This document shows, in pieces, positions 19,451-29,618 of a stretch of DNA of 64,000 nucleotides (within the stretch, counting starts at the first letter, position 1; each line of letters starts with the position of its first letter). This stretch comes from Acinetobacter higginsii (GTDB lineage: Bacteria; Pseudomonadota; Gammaproteobacteria; Pseudomonadales; Moraxellaceae). The translations under genes and the position numbers were made by a program. Under the pieces are notes generated by a model that saw nothing but the letters and a program-made list of their open reading frames with translations, ran no database searches and was not told the origin of the DNA. Location of the stretch: contig NZ_KB850073.1 of assembly GCF_000369525.1 (NCBI RefSeq), positions 124,001 to 188,000 of the forward strand. The letters are read 5' to 3'.

Positions 19451-19962
19451 TCTTAGTTACTCTTGCTGTCGTTTTTACTCAGCTTTCGCTACTGGCTTTT
19501 GGCGGTGGTAATGCCATTCTCCCTGAAATGCAGCACCAAGTGGTAACCGTACATCAATGGATGAGTGCAGAACAGTTTAGTTCGCTGTTTGCCATGGCTC
19601 AGGCTGCCCCGGGTCCCAATATGATGATCGTACCTTTGGTCGGTTGGCATGTCGCAGGTCCAGCAGGACTATTGGTCACTTCTCTCGCGAAGTTTGGTCC
19701 ATCTTCAATCATCACCATTTATGCACTTAAATTCTGGGAACGTTTTAAAGACAATCCATTACGCGCACGTTTTGAAAAAGCCTTAAAACCGATTACCGTG
19801 GGTTTGGTTCTGGTCAGTGCATGGTTGATTGCGGATGCATCTGCACAAAACCTACTTCTGGTCATGATCGTGATTGTCACTGCAATCCTCGGCATGTTTA
19901 AAAAAATTCATCCGCTTTGGGTCATGGCCGCAGGCGCAGGGCTTGGAATTGCCTTCCTTTAA
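19447..19962 (+). CDS. chrA: Chromate transporter, C-terminal-type half
   Basis: The 171-residue partner of the preceding gene repeats the CHR fold (LLAFGGGNAILPEMQHQVV, then AQAAPGPNMMIV, the canonical motif). It starts inside the stop codon of the first half. Short-chain CHR pairs form heterodimers with inverted topology. The pair is regulated presumably by the divergent LysR gene. A terminator follows that also serves the converging peptidase gene. Confidence 0.85.
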   Translation: MILVTLAVVFTQLSLLAFGGGNAILPEMQHQVVTVHQWMSAEQFSSLFAMAQAAPGPNMMIVPLVGWHVAGPAGLLVTSLAKFGPSSIITIYALKFWERFKDNPLRARFEKALKPITVGLVLVSAWLIADASAQNLLLVMIVIVTAILGMFKKIHPLWVMAAGAGLGIAFL

Positions 19963-19968
19963 AAGGGC

Positions 19969-20001
19969 AATAAAAAACCTGCTTGATGCAGGTTTTTTAT
20001 T
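19969..20001. terminator. Bidirectional intrinsic terminator
   Basis: The 14-bp palindromic AATAAAAAACCTGC / GCAGGTTTTTTATT with loop TTGAT lies between converging chrA and the M13 peptidase gene. Confidence 0.9.
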
Positions 20002-20011
20002 GAATCTTGAA

Positions 20012-22063
20012 TTACCAGATACTGACCCGTTTTTCAGGCGCTAAATACATTTTATCTCCCGCTTTGATCTTGAAAGCATCATAGAACGGCGCTTGATTGA
20101 CTAAAGCACCATTGGCGCGAACTTTATCTGGTGCGTGTGGGTCGGTTTTTAAATACACAATCGCTTGTGCTTGACGGGTTTTGGCACGCCAAACTTGCGT
20201 CCAGCCCATATAGAAACGCTGCTCACCCGTACGCCCCTCGATCACAGGCGCAGGTTTGCCTGCTAACGAAATTTGATACGCTTTATAAGCAATCGATAGA
20301 CCCGAATTATCGGCAATATTTTCACCCAAGGTCAGTTCACCATTGACGTGATAGCCTGCAATCGGCTCATAGGCATTATATTGCGCAACCAAAGCCTGTG
20401 TTTTGGCTTTAAACTTCTGATGATCTTGCTTGGTCCACCAATTACGCATATTGCCCAATTCATCAAACTGACTGCCCTGATCATCGAAACCATGACTGAT
20501 CTCATGCCCGATCACACTGCCAATCCCGCCATAGTTCACTGCATCATCCGCATCGATATTAAAGAATGGCGGTTGCAAAATCGCAGCTGGGAATACAATT
20601 TCATTTGAGGATGGATTGTAATAAGCATTTACGGTTTGAGGGGTCATAAACCACTCATCACGATCCACAGGTTTACCGAGCTTATCTAAATCATCTTGAT
20701 GTTCAAATTCTCTGGCCCGAATCACGTTACCAATCAAATCACCATCTTTAATGTCCAGTGCTGAATAATCACGCCATTTCTTTGGATAACCGACTTTAAT
20801 CGATAAGCTGGCTAATTTCTTTTTAGCCTGGACTTTAGTTTCAGGGCTCATCCAATCCAACTGGCTAATGCTTTGATCATAAGCCTGTATCAAGTTTTGA
20901 ACCAATCTATCCATGCGTTGTTTTTTCTCTGCAGAGAAATGTTTTTCCACATAGATTTTGCCCAGACCATCGCCCAACACAGCATTCACGGTTTGTACAC
21001 CACGCTTCCATCGAACTTCTTGTTCTGCAACATCGCGCAAGGTTTTACCATAAAATTCAAAACTTTCATCCACAAACGCCTTATTTAAGAATGGCGCAAA
21101 ATTACTGATCAAATTCCATTTAAAATAAGCTTTCCATACATTTAAAGGGGTTTTATTGATCACAGGATCAAGTGCTTTGAAATAACTTAATTGATGAACT
21201 TGGATGGTCTGGATTTTATCCTTGACGCCAACTGTATTGAGATAATTATCCCAATCAAAGCTACGACTCAACTTATTTAAATCTTTAAGTGAGTAAATAT
21301 TGTAGCGCTTAGATAAATCACGATTTTGTACATTGCTCCATTGGATCTTTGCCAAGTCTGTTTCGAGCTTGAGAATGTCTTTTGCGTGCTGAGCCGCTTG
21401 CTGATCACCTGACAGTTGTAGCATGCGTTCAATATGCTTGAGATATTTGGCACGCGTTTCAACAAACTTCTGATCATCTTTTAAATAATAATCTCGATCT
21501 GGTAAACCCAGTCGACGCTGTGCCAAACCGGCAATCATCACATCAGAGCGTTTCATATCTTGATCAATACCGATATCAAACGGCGTTCTAACTCCGATAC
21601 GAGAGAAATGCCCCATTAATTGAGCAAGGTCTTGTTTATTTTGAATCGCATCCACACCTGCCAATTCTTGCTTTAATGGTGTAATTCCCTGCGCTTCAAT
21701 TGTTTTTTCATCCATAAAGCTGGCATATAGGCTGGAAACTTTTTGTTCAACCGTTCCTGTTGCCCATTTTTGGGCAGTCAGCGCTCCAACAATAGCATGT
21801 AACTGATTGGTGGATAGCTCATGTAATTCGTTGAATGCGCCCCAACGTGATTTATCTGCTGGAATCTCAGTATCTTTTAACCATGTGCCATTTACATAGT
21901 TATAAAAATCATCATTGGCAGACACGCTTTGGTCGATATACTGTTGGTCTATGCCTGAAACTTTTTGTGTTGGGGAGGATTGAATTGCTTGATCTGCCCA
22001 TACAGTTGCAGTAAAGGCAGTCAGTGCAAGCGCCAATGCACTTTTGAGCAATATAGGTTTCAT
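20012..22063 (-). CDS. M13-family zinc metallopeptidase (neprilysin/PepO type), exported
   Basis: A 683-residue protein with a signal peptide ending near VWA. The zinc motif HEISH is at residues 520-524, the GENIADNSG segment (about 579-587) gives the third ligand Glu and catalytic Asp, and NAYYNPSSNEIVFPAA is the substrate-binding NAYY motif of M13. It is expected to act on oligopeptides in the periplasm or at the cell surface. Family identity is secure, but the substrate is unknown. It is monocistronic. Confidence 0.93.
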   Translation of the reverse strand: MKPILLKSALALALTAFTATVWADQAIQSSPTQKVSGIDQQYIDQSVSANDDFYNYVNGTWLKDTEIPADKSRWGAFNELHELSTNQLHAIVGALTAQKWATGTVEQKVSSLYASFMDEKTIEAQGITPLKQELAGVDAIQNKQDLAQLMGHFSRIGVRTPFDIGIDQDMKRSDVMIAGLAQRRLGLPDRDYYLKDDQKFVETRAKYLKHIERMLQLSGDQQAAQHAKDILKLETDLAKIQWSNVQNRDLSKRYNIYSLKDLNKLSRSFDWDNYLNTVGVKDKIQTIQVHQLSYFKALDPVINKTPLNVWKAYFKWNLISNFAPFLNKAFVDESFEFYGKTLRDVAEQEVRWKRGVQTVNAVLGDGLGKIYVEKHFSAEKKQRMDRLVQNLIQAYDQSISQLDWMSPETKVQAKKKLASLSIKVGYPKKWRDYSALDIKDGDLIGNVIRAREFEHQDDLDKLGKPVDRDEWFMTPQTVNAYYNPSSNEIVFPAAILQPPFFNIDADDAVNYGGIGSVIGHEISHGFDDQGSQFDELGNMRNWWTKQDHQKFKAKTQALVAQYNAYEPIAGYHVNGELTLGENIADNSGLSIAYKAYQISLAGKPAPVIEGRTGEQRFYMGWTQVWRAKTRQAQAIVYLKTDPHAPDKVRANGALVNQAPFYDAFKIKAGDKMYLAPEKRVSIW

Positions 22064-22227
22064 GATTTATCCTATTTATTTAGGTTTTAAGCGATACAAG
22101 AGAGAAATGAAAGATCATTAATTTTATCAAGCGACTATAGTGAAGTACTTGGATCAAATAAAGTCATTTTCGTTGCAATATATATTCACTTTTCACATAA
22201 AAACCACAAACTCCCTAAAACCTTTGG

Positions 22228-22264
22228 CAATAAAAAAGCCTTAGCATCGAGCCAAGGCTTTCTT
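22228..22264 (-). terminator. Intrinsic terminator of sbmA-like gene
   Basis: On the minus strand AAAGCCTTGGC / GC(T)AAGGCTTTTTTA forms a hairpin with loop TCGAT and a T run, just downstream of the sbmA-like stop at 22282. Confidence 0.8.
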
Positions 22265-22281
22265 AATCTAAACTGTTCAAA

Positions 22282-23475
22282 CTAATCTAATATTTTTTCA
22301 AAAGCTTTAAGACGTTTATGAATCGATAGTAACTCGATGATGGTTTTCCATGAACTAATCAGATATTGGAAAGAATCTCGAACATTACTAAAAACATTCG
22401 AGATCTGTTGAAATAAACCAAGGGTTAACAAACCTGCCGAAATAGATGGGAATAAGACAACCAATTTATACAAAATATCAAGTTGCCCATACCAGTTTGC
22501 AGTCAAGTTAAAATAAGAATAATGAAAGTATAGGCGAAAGTAGTTTTTTCTTACCCCATTAAATAACTCTTTTAACTTTGCAGGTTGAGCATACTCAATA
22601 TGATCTTCACCATAAACCAATTCTTTACGGTAAGCAGCCTCGACTTTCTGATTATTAAATTGTAGACCTGGCAATTTTATCCCAACAACCATTAAAAGTA
22701 TGGTACCAAAGACGGCCCATAACACAGCAGCCCATACTAATGAATATTTAACCTCGCCAAAAATAGGTAATGCAGGTACATGATTTGATAAGATAAAAAG
22801 TAATGGTAAAAATGCAATAAGCGTCATAATCGCTTTAATAAACTCTACACCCAAGTCCTCAACAATCGTTGCAAAACGCATAGTATCTTCTTGCACACGT
22901 TGTGAAGCACCTTCGATATGTCTCAATTTTTCCCAATTCTCGACATAATATTCATTCATCGCTGTACGCCAACGGAAAACATAATGACTGGTAAAAAAGA
23001 CATTGATCGTTCCCAAGGTCACATACACCATAGCAATCCATAAAAAAACCGTCAATTCATTATAAAGATCCATAATATTCCCTCCTTTTGCAGAGAGCAT
23101 ACTTTGAACTAAATCCCAAAATGGTACATACCATGCATTAATCGCAACATTCGCTTGTACGGCAAACCAGATATTAAAGATGATAAAGGCGGATCCCCAA
23201 ATCGACCAAGGTTGCCATTTATTGGCTGAAAATATCCGCCAAAAACCAGCAAATAGTGCTGTTGCGGTAATAAACCAAGAATAGAACCAAAGCGAAGAAG
23301 GTGCCCAAAAACGACTAACTCCAATTGGCAACTCTGCATTGGCATAACCTTTGGCAAAACCAAGATATTCGCCCCAACTATGCCCACCGGTGTACCACAG
23401 CAACATATTGAGGGATAACCATACGATGACAGAAATAAAAAACAAGCGTGGGTTGGGAAAGAAAGATTTAAACAT
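22282..23475 (-). CDS. sbmA: SbmA/BacA-type peptide importer
   Basis: A 397-residue membrane protein, remembered as highly similar to E. coli SbmA. It begins MFKSFFPNP and shares HYVFRWRTAMNEYY, LRHIEGASQRVQEDTMRFA and FQYLISSWKTIIELLSIHKRL. SbmA uses the proton gradient to import peptides such as microcin B17, Bac7 and bleomycin. It has several membrane helices and no ATPase domain. An in-frame ATG at 23508 would add 11 residues; the 23475 start is chosen by homology. The gene lies alone, with no visible operon partner. Confidence 0.9.
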   Translation of the reverse strand: MFKSFFPNPRLFFISVIVWLSLNMLLWYTGGHSWGEYLGFAKGYANAELPIGVSRFWAPSSLWFYSWFITATALFAGFWRIFSANKWQPWSIWGSAFIIFNIWFAVQANVAINAWYVPFWDLVQSMLSAKGGNIMDLYNELTVFLWIAMVYVTLGTINVFFTSHYVFRWRTAMNEYYVENWEKLRHIEGASQRVQEDTMRFATIVEDLGVEFIKAIMTLIAFLPLLFILSNHVPALPIFGEVKYSLVWAAVLWAVFGTILLMVVGIKLPGLQFNNQKVEAAYRKELVYGEDHIEYAQPAKLKELFNGVRKNYFRLYFHYSYFNLTANWYGQLDILYKLVVLFPSISAGLLTLGLFQQISNVFSNVRDSFQYLISSWKTIIELLSIHKRLKAFEKILD

Positions 23476-23702
23476 CTGTTTAACAATCCTTGTTAGGTAG
23501 CGACTCATTTGACTAGGTCATCCTATGACCTAAAACTTAAAACTGTCTGATAAAAAAGTTTAATGATTTGTAGTTATTTACCTGTTTTTTCGCCTTTTTA
23601 ATAGCTTTTTGTAGATGATTTACAATTTGTTTTTGCCCGAATATAAGTTTAGTAAATGGACTCAAGCACTTAAGTCCATCACAACATTCATAAAATAAAG
23701 CC

Positions 23703-24683
23703 TTAACGTGGCGCTGAGGTACTCATTTTTAAGGCAATATCTTGTTGCTCACTTTGCGTTGGGAAGCTTTTGCTTTGAATTGCCCATTGAATTTCGGCGA
23801 GTTTTTCATTGGCGGCATCTACACCTGCCTGCATGGTCATCTCACGACCTTTGACATCAAAGATATGTGCTTTTTCACGCAGATCAGGCTGAATTACAAT
23901 ATCAGCCTCTTTAAGTTCCTCTTCTGCCAAACGTCCTTGCATGATATTGATATTCTGATTGAACAAGCCCCAGACATTGCTGGTTTCAGTATGAATCGGT
24001 TGTGCCAAGATATCCACGGCGATGACCACATCTGCACCCAGTTCACGTGCAACCTGCACAGGTACAGGGCTGACTAAACCACCATCAACATACTCAACAT
24101 CATGAATTTTAGTCGGTACAAACATACTTGGAATGGATGCAGAAGCCCGCACTGCCTGCCCGGTATTACCATAATTAAAGACGGTTCGGGTGCCATCTTT
24201 TAATTCAGTTGCCACCACATACATTGGGATTTTCATCTTTTCTAATGGCAGGTTATGCACTTGCTCATTGATATAGTCTTCCACTTTTTTACCGTCAAAA
24301 AAGCCCTTTAGACTGACATTGACTTCGCGCACATCATTGGCTTTGAGTTTTAACGCAATATCGCGTAATTCGGCAGGACTTTTACCACTGGCATAGATTG
24401 AACCAACAATACTGCCTGCACTGGTCCCCACAATAAAATCTGGACGAATGCCTTGCTGCTCTAAGACTTCAATCACACCAATATGGGCATAACCACGCGC
24501 GCCACCACTGCCCAACACCAATGCAATCACAGGACGCTTTTGCTGCTGTTTGATAGCATTAAAGGGTTGGCTTACAGCTTGAGCTTGGGCATCTTCAATG
24601 ACAGGTTTTAAATGTGAGGTACTTTGGCAACCAGCCAAAATTGCCATTGAAAGACCCAACATCCATAATTTAAGCTGTTTCAT
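23703..24683 (-). CDS. Patatin-like phospholipase, lipoprotein
   Basis: A 326-residue protein with a lipobox signal (LAGC, Cys19) that would anchor it to a membrane. The patatin core is intact: oxyanion hole GGARG (60-64), nucleophile elbow GTSAG with Ser88, and the DGG catalytic Asp (D200) in YVDGGLVSP. It belongs to the RssA/NTE-like bacterial branch, which hydrolyses acyl ester lipids. The acidic C-terminus may be a regulatory tail. It is monocistronic. Confidence 0.92.
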   Translation of the reverse strand: MKQLKLWMLGLSMAILAGCQSTSHLKPVIEDAQAQAVSQPFNAIKQQQKRPVIALVLGSGGARGYAHIGVIEVLEQQGIRPDFIVGTSAGSIVGSIYASGKSPAELRDIALKLKANDVREVNVSLKGFFDGKKVEDYINEQVHNLPLEKMKIPMYVVATELKDGTRTVFNYGNTGQAVRASASIPSMFVPTKIHDVEYVDGGLVSPVPVQVARELGADVVIAVDILAQPIHTETSNVWGLFNQNINIMQGRLAEEELKEADIVIQPDLREKAHIFDVKGREMTMQAGVDAANEKLAEIQWAIQSKSFPTQSEQQDIALKMSTSAPR

Positions 24684-24783
24684 ACGCCGCGATTGCCATA
24701 TTAACCATATCTCAGATCCGAATTTTAGCGTTTAGCACATCTAAAAACTGTAGCAATTTTTTGTATTTGTCATCAAAAAGACA

Positions 24784-24818
24784 TAAAAAAAAAAGCTCCT
24801 CGAAAGGAGCCTTTTTTA
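24784..24818 (-). terminator. Intrinsic terminator of AGCS symporter gene
   Basis: On the minus strand GGCTCCT / AGGAGC with loop TTCG is followed by a run of ten Ts. Confidence 0.9.
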
Positions 24819-24843
24819 TGATTTTAGTTTTGCTTTAGATGCA

Positions 24844-26328
24844 TTACCAAATATCAGAATCAACTTTTTTCTTTAATTCTGGATAGTTATCAATCTTAAA
24901 CTCAGGCTCTTTAATACCTCGTTTAAGTTGAGAGGTGTAGTCTTTCAACAATGTACGTGCCATAGGGGTTAACAACAAGATTGCAATCAAGTTAATCGTT
25001 GCCATGATCCCCATGAACAAGTCCGCCATTGACCAAACCAATGGCACACTACCAATCGCACCGAAATACACCATTACCAATACAAAGATTCGGAAGATGA
25101 ACATCACTTTCGGATTGTTATTGATAAACTGCACATTACTTTCTGCATAGGCATAATTACCAAGTACAGCGGAATAACAGAATAAGAATAACAGCACCGC
25201 AAGGAAGTCAGCACCCCAGTGTCCGACTTGAGTCTCTAAAGCACGCTGTGTCAGCTCTACCCCGACAAAGCCCGCATCGTGATAAACACCCGATACCAAG
25301 ATAATGATCGCAGTACTGGTACACACAATGAACGTATCAACGAATACACCAAGCATTTGCACCAAGCCTTGGTTCACTGGATGTTTCACATCCGATGCTG
25401 CTGCAGCGTTTGGTGCAGAACCCATACCCGCTTCGTTAGAGAACAAGCCACGCTTGATCCCTTGCATCATTGCCATCGAAATCATGGCACCGAAGAAACC
25501 ACCCGCTGCTGCATTAAACTGGAATGCTTCAGTGAAGATCAGTTTGAAGATCCCTGGTAGAAGTTCGTAATTGCTGATCGCAATATACATCGCCACAGCA
25601 AGGTAAAGACCTGCTTTGAGTGGTACAAACATTTCTGCAAATTTGGCGATACGTTTAATACCACCGAAAATCGCTAACGCAACCATAACAACCAGTGCAA
25701 GGCCTACCCATGAAATTTCGAGATCAACACCACCTAAGTGGGCAACCAGATTGGCTTTGTCCCAACCCCATGCATGTGAAGATGCATTGGCAATCGCATT
25801 GATTTGAACTGAGTTGAATACAAAACCATAGGTAAAGATTAGTGCAAGTGCGAAGATCACACCAAAGGTTTTACTGCGTAAGCCTTGCGTAATATAGTAG
25901 GCTGGTCCACCGCGGAATTGCTTACTATTGCTATCTCGTACCTTAAATAACTGAGCAAGCGAAGACTCAATAAAAGCCGAGCTCATCCCCAACAATGCAG
26001 TAAACCACATCCAGAACACCGCACCTGGTCCACCAATCGCAATCGCGATCGCCACACCTGCAATGTTACCTACCCCAACACGACTGGCTAAGCCCGTTAC
26101 AAATGCTTGGAAAGGTGTCAATCCGTGTGAATCTTTTTCTTCACCTTTAGTACGACTGCCCTTCATCACCTTGATACTGTGGAAGAACATTCTGATTTGG
26201 ACAGCTTTCGTTGCAATGGTATAAAAAATACCGACTGCAAGCAGGAAAACAACGAGAAAGTCCCATAAAGGATCATTGAAAAAACTTACCCAAGCCATCA
26301 GGGTGTCATTTAATTTTTCATTCATCAC
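24844..26328 (-). CDS. Sodium:alanine/glycine symporter (AGCS family)
   Basis: A 494-residue inner-membrane protein with about ten or more helices. The AGCS signature TGLASRVGVGNIAGVAIAIAIGGPGAVFWMW is near residue 80, and NEAGMGSAPNAAAAS further on is also typical. It imports alanine or glycine with sodium. It is the only gene of its unit, with a terminator on its 3' side. Substrate preference cannot be decided from sequence. Confidence 0.93.
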   Translation of the reverse strand: MMNEKLNDTLMAWVSFFNDPLWDFLVVFLLAVGIFYTIATKAVQIRMFFHSIKVMKGSRTKGEEKDSHGLTPFQAFVTGLASRVGVGNIAGVAIAIAIGGPGAVFWMWFTALLGMSSAFIESSLAQLFKVRDSNSKQFRGGPAYYITQGLRSKTFGVIFALALIFTYGFVFNSVQINAIANASSHAWGWDKANLVAHLGGVDLEISWVGLALVVMVALAIFGGIKRIAKFAEMFVPLKAGLYLAVAMYIAISNYELLPGIFKLIFTEAFQFNAAAGGFFGAMISMAMMQGIKRGLFSNEAGMGSAPNAAAASDVKHPVNQGLVQMLGVFVDTFIVCTSTAIIILVSGVYHDAGFVGVELTQRALETQVGHWGADFLAVLLFLFCYSAVLGNYAYAESNVQFINNNPKVMFIFRIFVLVMVYFGAIGSVPLVWSMADLFMGIMATINLIAILLLTPMARTLLKDYTSQLKRGIKEPEFKIDNYPELKKKVDSDIW

Positions 26329-26387
26329 TTATTCGCTTTTAAATATTTTATGTACGTCCGTACATATACGATAACAATGGATGAATC

Positions 26388-26413
26388 AAAAAAGCCCCGC
26401 TTGGGGCTTTTGA
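26388..26413 (-). terminator. Intrinsic terminator of gltS
   Basis: AAAGCCCC / GGGGCTTT stem with a 3-4 base loop and T run on the minus strand, just after the gltS stop at 26420. Confidence 0.85.
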
Positions 26414-26419
26414 TCCGAC

Positions 26420-27655
26420 TTAGGCAAAGAATTTCAAAATTAATTGAATTACTGTTGCGTTAATTAAATCAACGAAGAACGCACCACAAAGCGGAACAAT
26501 CAAGAAGGCTTTATGAGATGGTCCATACATATTGGTAATCGCTTGCATGTTTGCAACCGCAGTTGGTGTTGCCCCCATACCAAAACCACAGTGACCTGCT
26601 GCCAATACCGCTGCATCGTAGTTTTTACCCATGACGCGGAAGGTAATGAACGCAGCATATAATGCCATCGTAATGGTTTGCGCACCTAAAATAACGACAA
26701 GCGGGCCAGCCAAATCTGCCAACTGCCACAATTTCAATGAAAGCAATGCCATTGCAAGATAGAGCGATAATGATGCATTACCAAACACATCAATTGCACG
26801 GTCAAAGATATCTACTTTTAATACGCTTTCTAAGACATTACGTAAGATCACACCACCGCCAAGCGCCCAAACGAAAGTTGGTAACTCGAACCAAGTGCCC
26901 TTACTGAAACCTGTCATGAATTCTGCAAATGCCAAACACGCAGCAAACATACCCAAAGTCGTAATCGCATTATCAGCCGTAATTAAACGAACCTGATGTG
27001 GATTTTCAAATGGTGCCAGCTCGTCAGGATGTTGATCTAAATGCGTATCGCGATTTTTGATTTCAGCTGGGGTCTGTGCTTGAGCAAGGCTATAACGGTT
27101 AATCAACAACTTCGCCAATGGACCACCGATAATACCACCGATAATCAGACCGAAAGTTGCACTCGCCATACCTAAAGCCAACGCACCTTGAATCCCATGC
27201 TGAGTCTCAAGAATTTCACCCCATGCACCTGCAGTACCATGACCACCAGTCAATGTGATTGAACCTGCAATCAAACCCACCAAAGGATCAATACCTAGCA
27301 TGGTTGCAAGGCTCATGCCGACAGCGTTCTGTACCACAATAAAAGAGGCGACACAGACCAGGAAGATCACTAAACCAATACCGCCTTCTTTGAGCTTCAT
27401 GAAGTTAGCACTTAAGCCAATCGAAGCGAAGAAGATCAACATAAAACTGGTTTGTAATTCACTACTAAAAACAATACTGTAACCCCAAAGTGAGTGTACA
27501 AGTAGTGAAAGTACCGCTGCAACCAAACCACCAGCCACAGGCTCAGGAATGTTATAGCGTTTTAAGAAGTCAATTTTATTAACGAGCAAACGTCCTAATA
27601 ACAAGACGATGACCGCCGAAATTAGGGTATAGAAACCATTAAAAGTAAATTCCAT
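26420..27655 (-). CDS. gltS: Sodium/glutamate symporter GltS
   Basis: A 411-residue inner-membrane carrier of the ESS family. It has two repeated halves of helices, with the conserved TLTGGHGTAGAWGEILE and GHCGFGMGATPTAVANMQ re-entrant loops, which are typical of GltS. It brings in glutamate with sodium. It is a single-gene unit and lies between the AGCS symporter and the DcaP-like porin, giving a small uptake cluster. Length is normal. Confidence 0.93.
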   Translation of the reverse strand: MEFTFNGFYTLISAVIVLLLGRLLVNKIDFLKRYNIPEPVAGGLVAAVLSLLVHSLWGYSIVFSSELQTSFMLIFFASIGLSANFMKLKEGGIGLVIFLVCVASFIVVQNAVGMSLATMLGIDPLVGLIAGSITLTGGHGTAGAWGEILETQHGIQGALALGMASATFGLIIGGIIGGPLAKLLINRYSLAQAQTPAEIKNRDTHLDQHPDELAPFENPHQVRLITADNAITTLGMFAACLAFAEFMTGFSKGTWFELPTFVWALGGGVILRNVLESVLKVDIFDRAIDVFGNASLSLYLAMALLSLKLWQLADLAGPLVVILGAQTITMALYAAFITFRVMGKNYDAAVLAAGHCGFGMGATPTAVANMQAITNMYGPSHKAFLIVPLCGAFFVDLINATVIQLILKFFA

Positions 27656-27844
27656 ATCTTCTTCCGTTTATTTTATTCGCTCTAGCGATGATTTTTTCAC
27701 CACTTTGGAACGCATAAAATAGTAACTCTCAAAATGAGTGAAAACTCAATCAACTTAATAAAAAGCATACAGTTCTAAGCAAGAACTGAGGCCTGTTTCA
27801 TTGATCAGTTTTCACGGATGATTTACACCTACAGGATAGATGGC

Positions 27845-29194
27845 TTAGAAGTTATAGCGAGCCATGGCCCCTACACGATTATCCTTACCTTTTTGTCCAT
27901 CAAAGGTCTTACGTTCGCCGTAGACATACTCTAGACCAAACGTAATCGGTGTGACTGGTGAATACATGATATTCCACCAACCTTGTTGCAAGGTTTTGTT
28001 CTGCGCAGCATCTTTTGCAATCACCGCTTGTTTAGCAAAGTCATTGCTATCATCAGCAAACATTGCACCATAAGCCAAAGTACTACGTAATTTAGGATTA
28101 ATTTGATAAGTCGCACCGAGTGTCAGCGCATCAAACTCATTCAAATTTAAACCGAAATTATTTGGATTTACGTTATAAGCATTGTTGGTATACAACAAGA
28201 ATTTGCTGTCACCCTTCACATGCGAGTAATCAATCATCGCCTGCAACGCATCGCTGAACTTATATTTTGCACCAACCGCAACACCCCAGCCTAATTCAGC
28301 GTCATTGGCACTGAGCTGTTTGTCATTATTGTAAGCAGCTTTACTGCGGGCTTCGGTAAGTAACACACGTGCAGAACTTGTGCCCTGACCTTCAGCAAAA
28401 TCATATTTTAATTTTGAAGTTAAAGCAGGCGCTCGGTTATCGTCATTGCCTTTTTCTAAGGCAACAAAATAATGTGTATTTGGATTAAATGCACCGCTAT
28501 AACGCACCATTGGTGTACGGTAAGTACCAATCCCCAGTGGTGAGTTAAAATCTAGCATTTCTGGCTGTAAATCTGTTGCCAAGAACGTCGATGTGGTTTG
28601 ACCAAATAACCAGTCATTAAAGGTCATATACGCATGACGGATACGAATGGTGTCATTGTTACTGCCACCACGGAAGTCAACTTCTAATTTACCACCGACT
28701 TCAGCACCTTCCACAGGTGCTTTAAAATCCAGCCCTAAGCGGGTAACTGTTGCCGTGCTATAGAAGCGATCGCTATTCTTTTCAGCGCCTTCTAAATCCA
28801 CTTTATTGATGCGGTTAAAGATCCCGTCACCACCTTTGGCTTGATAAGAAGCATCACCACGCAAGAAACCATGTAATTTAACTTCTGCACCAGAAGCAGT
28901 GTTAAATACCAATTGTGATTTCTTTGGAACCGCAGGTGCAACCGCTGCATTTGCAGGGTGATCTGGATGTGTTTCCTTAAAATTAGAATGTTCCTTTACT
29001 TGAGCAAGGTCATTTTGTTGTTTTGCTTGGGGAACATATTGCTGTAATAACGCTTTTAATTCCTTCACTTCATCACGAAGTTGCTGAATCTGTTCTTGCT
29101 CACTAGCAGCATGCGTGTTGTTCATCATTAAGGCTGCAACTGTAAGTGCTAAACCCTGCATGATAAACGGCTTACGGATGAGAGATAAACTCAT
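27845..29194 (-). CDS. DcaP-like trimeric outer-membrane porin
   Basis: A 449-residue protein. The signal peptide is followed by a short coiled coil (EQEQIQQLRDEVKELKALLQQY), then a long beta-barrel ending in ...MARYNF. An N-terminal coiled coil before a barrel is the hallmark of the Acinetobacter DcaP family, whose channels take up dicarboxylates and some beta-lactams. ATG 29194 is chosen because AAGGAG lies seven bases upstream; a longer frame to 29290 has no leader sense. The substrate here is not established. Confidence 0.88.
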   Translation of the reverse strand: MSLSLIRKPFIMQGLALTVAALMMNNTHAASEQEQIQQLRDEVKELKALLQQYVPQAKQQNDLAQVKEHSNFKETHPDHPANAAVAPAVPKKSQLVFNTASGAEVKLHGFLRGDASYQAKGGDGIFNRINKVDLEGAEKNSDRFYSTATVTRLGLDFKAPVEGAEVGGKLEVDFRGGSNNDTIRIRHAYMTFNDWLFGQTTSTFLATDLQPEMLDFNSPLGIGTYRTPMVRYSGAFNPNTHYFVALEKGNDDNRAPALTSKLKYDFAEGQGTSSARVLLTEARSKAAYNNDKQLSANDAELGWGVAVGAKYKFSDALQAMIDYSHVKGDSKFLLYTNNAYNVNPNNFGLNLNEFDALTLGATYQINPKLRSTLAYGAMFADDSNDFAKQAVIAKDAAQNKTLQQGWWNIMYSPVTPITFGLEYVYGERKTFDGQKGKDNRVGAMARYNF

Positions 29195-29618
29195 GAGAAG
29201 CTCCTTGTATATGGTGTATATTTCAACATTTCCCACAGACGTAAAATTGGATAAATTCAATACATCTGTAAATAGAAAATTCCCCCTCACCCAATCAGTA
29301 AGGAAAGCCTAATCAATTTTTAAAAAGGGCGTATTATGCATAAATTTCGGATATTGTGTGTACTTTTTATTTAAGGAGTTTTGCCCATTTTCATGGCAAT
29401 AAAAAAATAATTTTTCGATTTCATTATGTTACTAATAGTTTTCTTTTTCACACAAACGGCACAAAACTTTAAAAATGAGTAACAAGCCACATTAATTCTT
29501 TGTCTTTTATGGTTGTTTTTTATACTCAATAAAAATTTCCTGTGAAAATGATCACTAAAGTTTATTTATTGATTTATAGTCTGCGGATACGACAAAACCA
29601 ATATGATCAGGAGTTTTT
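29195..29618. other. Intergenic region between divergent porin and nitroreductase genes
   Basis: This 424-bp AT-rich stretch has no credible gene. It must contain both promoters. A TATAGT hexamer at 29575-29580, 39 bp before the nitroreductase ATG, could be a -10 box but has no good -35 partner. No hairpin terminator or repeat was seen. Confidence 0.45.

Noticed and set aside
18878-19962. Possible frameshift splitting one chromate transporter into two genes
   Set aside because: Each half has its own complete CHR motif set, a good start and a precise ATGA overlap, which is the normal short-chain pair organisation.
20131-21090. Plus-strand open frames opposite the M13 peptidase
   Set aside because: The M13 motifs and reading frame on the minus strand are unambiguous; the opposite frames are by-products of its codon pattern.
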